From Acanthopleura granulata (Eukaryota > Mollusca > Polyplacophora > Chitonida > Chitonidae), in NCBI GenBank assembly GCA_016165875.1, contig JABBOT010000027.1, positions 1,178,001 through 1,242,000 of the forward strand: DNA of 64,000 nucleotides, in the 5' to 3' direction. Below the pieces are notes generated by a model. That model did no database searches. It was not told the origin of the DNA and was given only the letters and a program-made list of their open reading frames with translations. Below, piece by piece: positions 61,201 through 64,000 of this stretch (positions are counted from its first letter, which is position 1; the number at the start of each line of letters is the position of its first letter). Position numbers and translations under genes: made by a program.

Positions 61201-63859
61201 GTTGTGATACATGCACGTTTATACGGTCGATTGATCTTCTTGTAAAAGCTGTACTCTCACTAGCCGATTTTTATTTGCATCTGTTGGTGATCGCATGAAT
61301 TTCAATGAGAGAGAACATAAAAGAGTGCTAGCTCAGTGTAATGACCCAGAAGCCTCCCGTCAATACAGTTGCTGTGAGTTCAAGTCCAGCTCATGCTGGT
61401 TTCCACTACAGCCATACATAGGAAGGTCTGTCAGCAACCTGCAGATGGTCGTGGGTTTCTCCTGTGCTGTGCTTGGATTCCTCCCACCATAATGCTGGCC
61501 ACTGGTCATATAAGTGAAATATTCTTGAGTACAGCATAAAACACCAATCAAATAAATACAAGCAGTGGGCATCGTGAGATAACAGTTGAATATACATGTG
61601 ACATTATAAAACTACATAGGTCATATGTACATATATAGAAAGAATTACATTGATCTCTGACAACTTGGAAACTGGCAAATTCATGAGCATAGTGAGTGTA
61701 GAAATTTTAAGATCCAGGGGTGAAAAAATTAAAGGACATAAATAATATGCTATGACAAAAAAGTGCTCATATTAAAAAATATAGATATATATGTAGAAAA
61801 CTTTATAATTTGGTACAGTAAAGGAAATGACAGTCACGCTTCTCACAAGTGAGACGGTCTGCTTTGCACTGTGTTTATATGTTTGGGCATGTTGCCAACT
61901 TTTGGCACCATTTTGTTATGTGCCAGGGAACATTCGAGCAATGCCATGACATAAAGTATAAGAATATAACGAGATCGGTCAATGTGAACCCAGGGTGGCA
62001 GGACGCAGGGCTCTGACTATTTTGGCATGATCTTCACGGCTTGATGGTCTTCTGGATAGCGGTTTCACTTGAGAATGCAGAGAGAGGGTCATCACCAGTT
62101 CAATCCTCAGTTCTAAAGCCCCTGAAGCGTGCTGTTATTCAAAGTAGCGGTCCTTTGATTGGCTTGACACAGGCTCTGTAACAGGCTGTGGGATTGTACG
62201 TATGAGCCCCTGTGGGTGTTATTTGTGTCATTGAGGACATATGTAATTATGACGAAAAAGCTTCGGGTATACAAGGGAAAGAGCTGTATTGTTTAGTGGT
62301 ATTGGAAAACTATAAAACCACAGTGTATATACATGTACATGTACATGCTATGTATGTAACAAATCGATTCACAAAAACTGTTCAGCGATCTTACTTACCA
62401 GGTTATTTGTGCAGAGAAAATAGTGATTATGAACTTCACATGTCCTGTGTGATTTTACAGCACAGCCTCTAAGCAATGGTCAGACTGGTAGAGTGGCCCA
62501 GACTGCTTGTTGTCTATATAGGTTTGATGGTGGTCCTACCAATTTTAATATGGTGCTTGTGAAATATTTACTTACACCCAGATTGTGCCACCCAGATATA
62601 CAGCGAAATGTTAATCCCATCCTTGTTTTACAAACTATCTTCCGTATACAGCTATACATTGTATACAGCTCACATACATTATACAGCTATACTGGTGTAC
62701 AGTTCTGGGACTGAGCATGTATTTATAACTTGCACTGACTAGTGTACAGTAACCAGGAGCGTTATAGATACCCTTGCCCTTATCCTCACGAACTTCTGTC
62801 AATCATGCTTGTGCTAACGTCTGCTGTGAAAATGGAAAGCAAGAAGGTTTTTGAGAAAATAAACCAGCTTCATAAAATGCATGTGTACAGTATACATGTA
62901 ACTTGTACAGCTTGCACATAAAATGATACATACCAGGTAATTTTAATGGCTTGAACCCTTAACGTATGACCTGGCATATAGCATGACTGAGTCTGAGATT
63001 AGAGTCTCTTAAGTTTTTATACATTGTGATTGTTTCAGGTTTTGTTCATTAATGGTCACAATATGATAATATTCCATGATGACAACCTGAAATTTAACAT
63101 TTTAATGTGTGGAGATGTTACTTGGTCTGCGTAATGTCCCATTTGTGTGCAGTTACATGTAGAATAGCTAGGTGAAACTGCATAAACATGCTCATAAATG
63201 CTTCAGTTAGGCTTAAAATACATGTTGCACATGAACCAAAAAAATCAATAAATAACCAAAGGCCCAGTTATGAATTTTATTAATTAAACCCAGTCATTCT
63301 GGTTTCATTTCTGTAGTCAGTTGAAAAAATTCTTGAGATAGGAGACAGAAAAGTATACACATATCAGAGAGATTTGAATGTGTTACATTGTTGTATACTA
63401 TAAATGCTCTTCAGTGCTCTCTTTTTAATGAAATACACGAAATACATGTACCATGCCCCCCAGTCCTTTGTTTGCCCATAGAGATTTACAGAAGTTTTAT
63501 TTATGTGTATGTAATGCAAGATACTTGTATATTTATGGACTGACAGTTAATATGGCTGTGAGAATTAACAGAACATAGATATAATTTCCATGTTGCCACA
63601 TCAGTAAGTGTGCCATATATTTATATATCTTTTTGCTCTGTTTGCAGGATCATTGTCTTAGGTGTGATATTGGGTGTGTCCCAATTTAATGTGATAGAGC
63701 CATGTGTGAAGGAGCTTCGAGATGCTGTACTGGGCTACCTGGTGCTGCTGGGCAGTTGTCTACTAACAGAGGCCATCGTGGCCTGTGTCAGCCTCAGGGG
63801 CAACATCCTCATGACCGACCCCCGGGCCAGCATGCAGTACCTGCTCTACATACGCCTAG
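49275..63859 (+). CDS. DAGLA: Diacylglycerol lipase, alpha-type, N-terminal two coding exons (partial)
   Basis: sn-1-specific diacylglycerol lipases hydrolyse diacylglycerol to 2-arachidonoylglycerol at membranes. Exon 1 is 49275-49369 (ATG to ..HIV plus TG, donor gtgagt). Exon 2 is 63648-63859 (acceptor tttgcag, donor gtgagc). The split codon TG|G gives Trp32. The N-terminus MPGIVVFGRRWSVGSDDLVV is the strongly conserved start of this family. Residues 19-42 and about 58-80 are hydrophobic and match the first two of four transmembrane helices. CVSLRGNILMTDPRASMQYL and LLYIRL match the conserved loop before the third helix and are closer to the alpha than the beta paralogue. The third and fourth helices, the lipase fold with its Ser-Asp-His triad and the tail lie beyond the right edge. 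The intervening intron is 14.3 kb. The gene is divergent from EXT2, with about 1.95 kb between the start codons. Alpha versus beta is an inference from about 100 residues. Confidence 0.93.
51300..51480 (+). repeat. SINE family B, head portion
   Basis: gactagcgagtgtcgtgtga then tcaaatccagctcttgcca matches the family B head at 60200. The 3' part has diverged and no clear tail remains. Confidence 0.5.
53524..53703 (+). repeat. SINE family A, degenerate 3' portion
   Basis: Recognisable as ggggctgccagcaacctgtg, tttcctaccattatgatatt and gaaatattcttgagaatagc followed by an aagtaagtaaataaatg tail. The head is lost. Located in the lipase intron. Confidence 0.75.
55488..55748 (+). repeat. SINE family A, degenerate, nearly full length
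   Basis: Head region agcatgcttgcacagcaaaa, then ctctcaccaatgcaatcgct, gtgagttcagttcc (B box), tttcctccaaccataataca, tgagtgaaatattcttgaga and a cagataaataaataca tail. Confidence 0.8.
57765..58408 (+). mobile_element. 3' end of a decayed non-LTR retrotransposon
   Basis: Broken frames read LQKTAAKLILDKHNKSS, then VYKCLYDHYPDYLKKLF, then LRSFTSSQIKIPFPPTEQLK and KSLSYSVAIQWNTACL. This is the usual C-terminal end of reverse transcriptase ORFs of the CR1/L2-like clades, interrupted by stops (for example TAA at about 57912). After the coding remnant comes a 3' UTR with ctctgaaaataaag and an (ATT)n tail at 58391-58407. It is 5'-truncated, as expected of target-primed insertion, and lies in the lipase intron. 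Confidence 0.75.
59425..59580 (+). repeat. SINE family C, tRNA-like copy 1
   Basis: cagtgcttatactggctgca, ttagctctgttggtacatgg (A-box-like) and aagttcaaatcctgttgtga (B box) match the second copy at 59885. Ends near aatccattacactggt. About 150 bp. Confidence 0.65.
59639..59815. repeat. Minisatellite, 27 bp and 12 bp mixed units
   Basis: gttgatgagcatgtggacag followed by aatgttg recurs, interleaved with a shorter gttgatgggaatgttg unit, giving a higher-order pattern. It lies between two SINE-C copies. Confidence 0.88.
59885..60030 (+). repeat. SINE family C, tRNA-like copy 2
   Basis: cagtgcttatactagctgta, tttagcttggtagcgcactg (A box) and ctcaggttcaaatcccagtc (B box, near consensus), ending aatccctgatccattacaaa. 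Same strand as the copy at 59425, with the minisatellite between them. Confidence 0.68.
60125..60400 (+). repeat. SINE family B copy
   Basis: A second SINE family. The head holds gaacaatgcgactgcgtatt and B-box-like attcaaatccagttgttgct. The 3' part reads gaaaaattcttgagcacaac then ggctaacaccagtc, sharing the ttcttgagyac-ggc tail with family A but with a different head and body. Confidence 0.65.
61322..61562 (+). repeat. SINE family A, near full-length
   Basis: gagtgctagctcagtgtaat starts the head. The B box gagttcaagtcc, cagcaacctgcagatggtcg, ctcccaccataatgctggcc, ataagtgaaatattcttgag and acaccaatcaaataaataca follow in order. Confidence 0.87.
63285..63345 (+). repeat. Possible SINE-B tail fragment
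   Basis: cccagtcattctggtttcat and gaaaaaattcttgagatagg resemble the 3' half of the family B copy at 60300-60380. Short and weak. Confidence 0.3.
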
Positions 63860-64000
63860 GTGAGCAATTCAGTTCCTCCTTAATGTCCCTAATGGTTAAT
63901 CAAGTCATTGCCAGTTTGGGTAACATCTGTATTGAACATTGTCATAAGTCAGTCAGCAGTGGTTTACAGGATTTAATTTAGGCAGTTTTGTCTTTAATGG

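Larger units (their letters stand above)
49370..63647 (+). other. First intron of the diacylglycerol lipase gene
   Basis: Donor gtgagt at 49370 and acceptor tttgcag ending at 63647 bound a 14.3 kb intron. It contains the SINE copies at 51300, 53524, 55488, 60125 and 61322, the tRNA-like SINE pair at 59425 and 59885, a minisatellite at 59639, the non-LTR retrotransposon end at 57765 and many short tacatgta runs. The remaining stretches show no exon with conserved coding content that I recognise. Confidence 0.7.

Noticed and set aside
1..64000. CRISPR array or prokaryotic operon
   Set aside because: All arrays are direct minisatellites without spacer structure, and the genes are spliced animal genes.

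Overview
This is animal nuclear DNA, most likely from a lophotrochozoan and probably a mollusc. The evidence is AT-rich sequence, spliced genes with canonical GT/AG introns, many tRNA-derived SINEs of a type I associate with mollusc genomes, foldback MITEs, minisatellites and a decayed non-LTR retrotransposon. I cannot name the species.

Four loci carry coding evidence. (1) At 37973-47322, minus strand, lies a complete ten-exon EXT2 (exostosin-2) gene, one half of the heparan sulfate co-polymerase. All exon phases agree and the product is 714 residues. (2) Head-to-head with it, plus strand, are the first two coding exons of an alpha-type diacylglycerol lipase (49275-49369 and 63648-63859), separated by a 14.3 kb intron; the gene runs off the right edge. 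(3) At 28976-34108, minus strand, is a three-exon gene of 581 codons. It joins a split THAP zinc finger to an HTH/DDE_Tnp_4-type transposase domain whose third catalytic acid is replaced. It looks like a domesticated transposase, and a second, frameshifted THAP exon lies beside its first exon. (4) At 17293-17568, minus strand, is an unrecognised secreted-peptide first exon. It has TATA motifs upstream, the first AUG downstream of them, a signal peptide, and a KR / GK-bounded peptide that ends exactly at a consensus splice donor. A candidate second exon about 3.9 kb downstream in transcription would supply the Arg that completes a GKR amidation site.

Layout. 1-17 kb is gene-poor and holds microsatellites, five minisatellite-like arrays, two MITE copies, SINE fragments and a CpG-rich block near 5.5 kb. 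17-28 kb holds the peptide exon, more arrays, SINEs and a small hairpin element. 28-34 kb is the THAP-transposase gene. 34-38 kb is repeats: a complex tandem repeat, a full SINE and a third MITE. 38-49 kb is EXT2 and the intergenic promoter region shared with the lipase. 49-64 kb is the lipase first intron, with three SINE-A copies, SINE-B and SINE-C copies, a minisatellite and a non-LTR retrotransposon 3' end.

The genes do not form a pathway. EXT2 works in the Golgi on heparan sulfate, the lipase makes 2-arachidonoylglycerol at membranes, and the THAP protein should be nuclear. No database search was possible; identifications rest on reading translated sequence against remembered family features.
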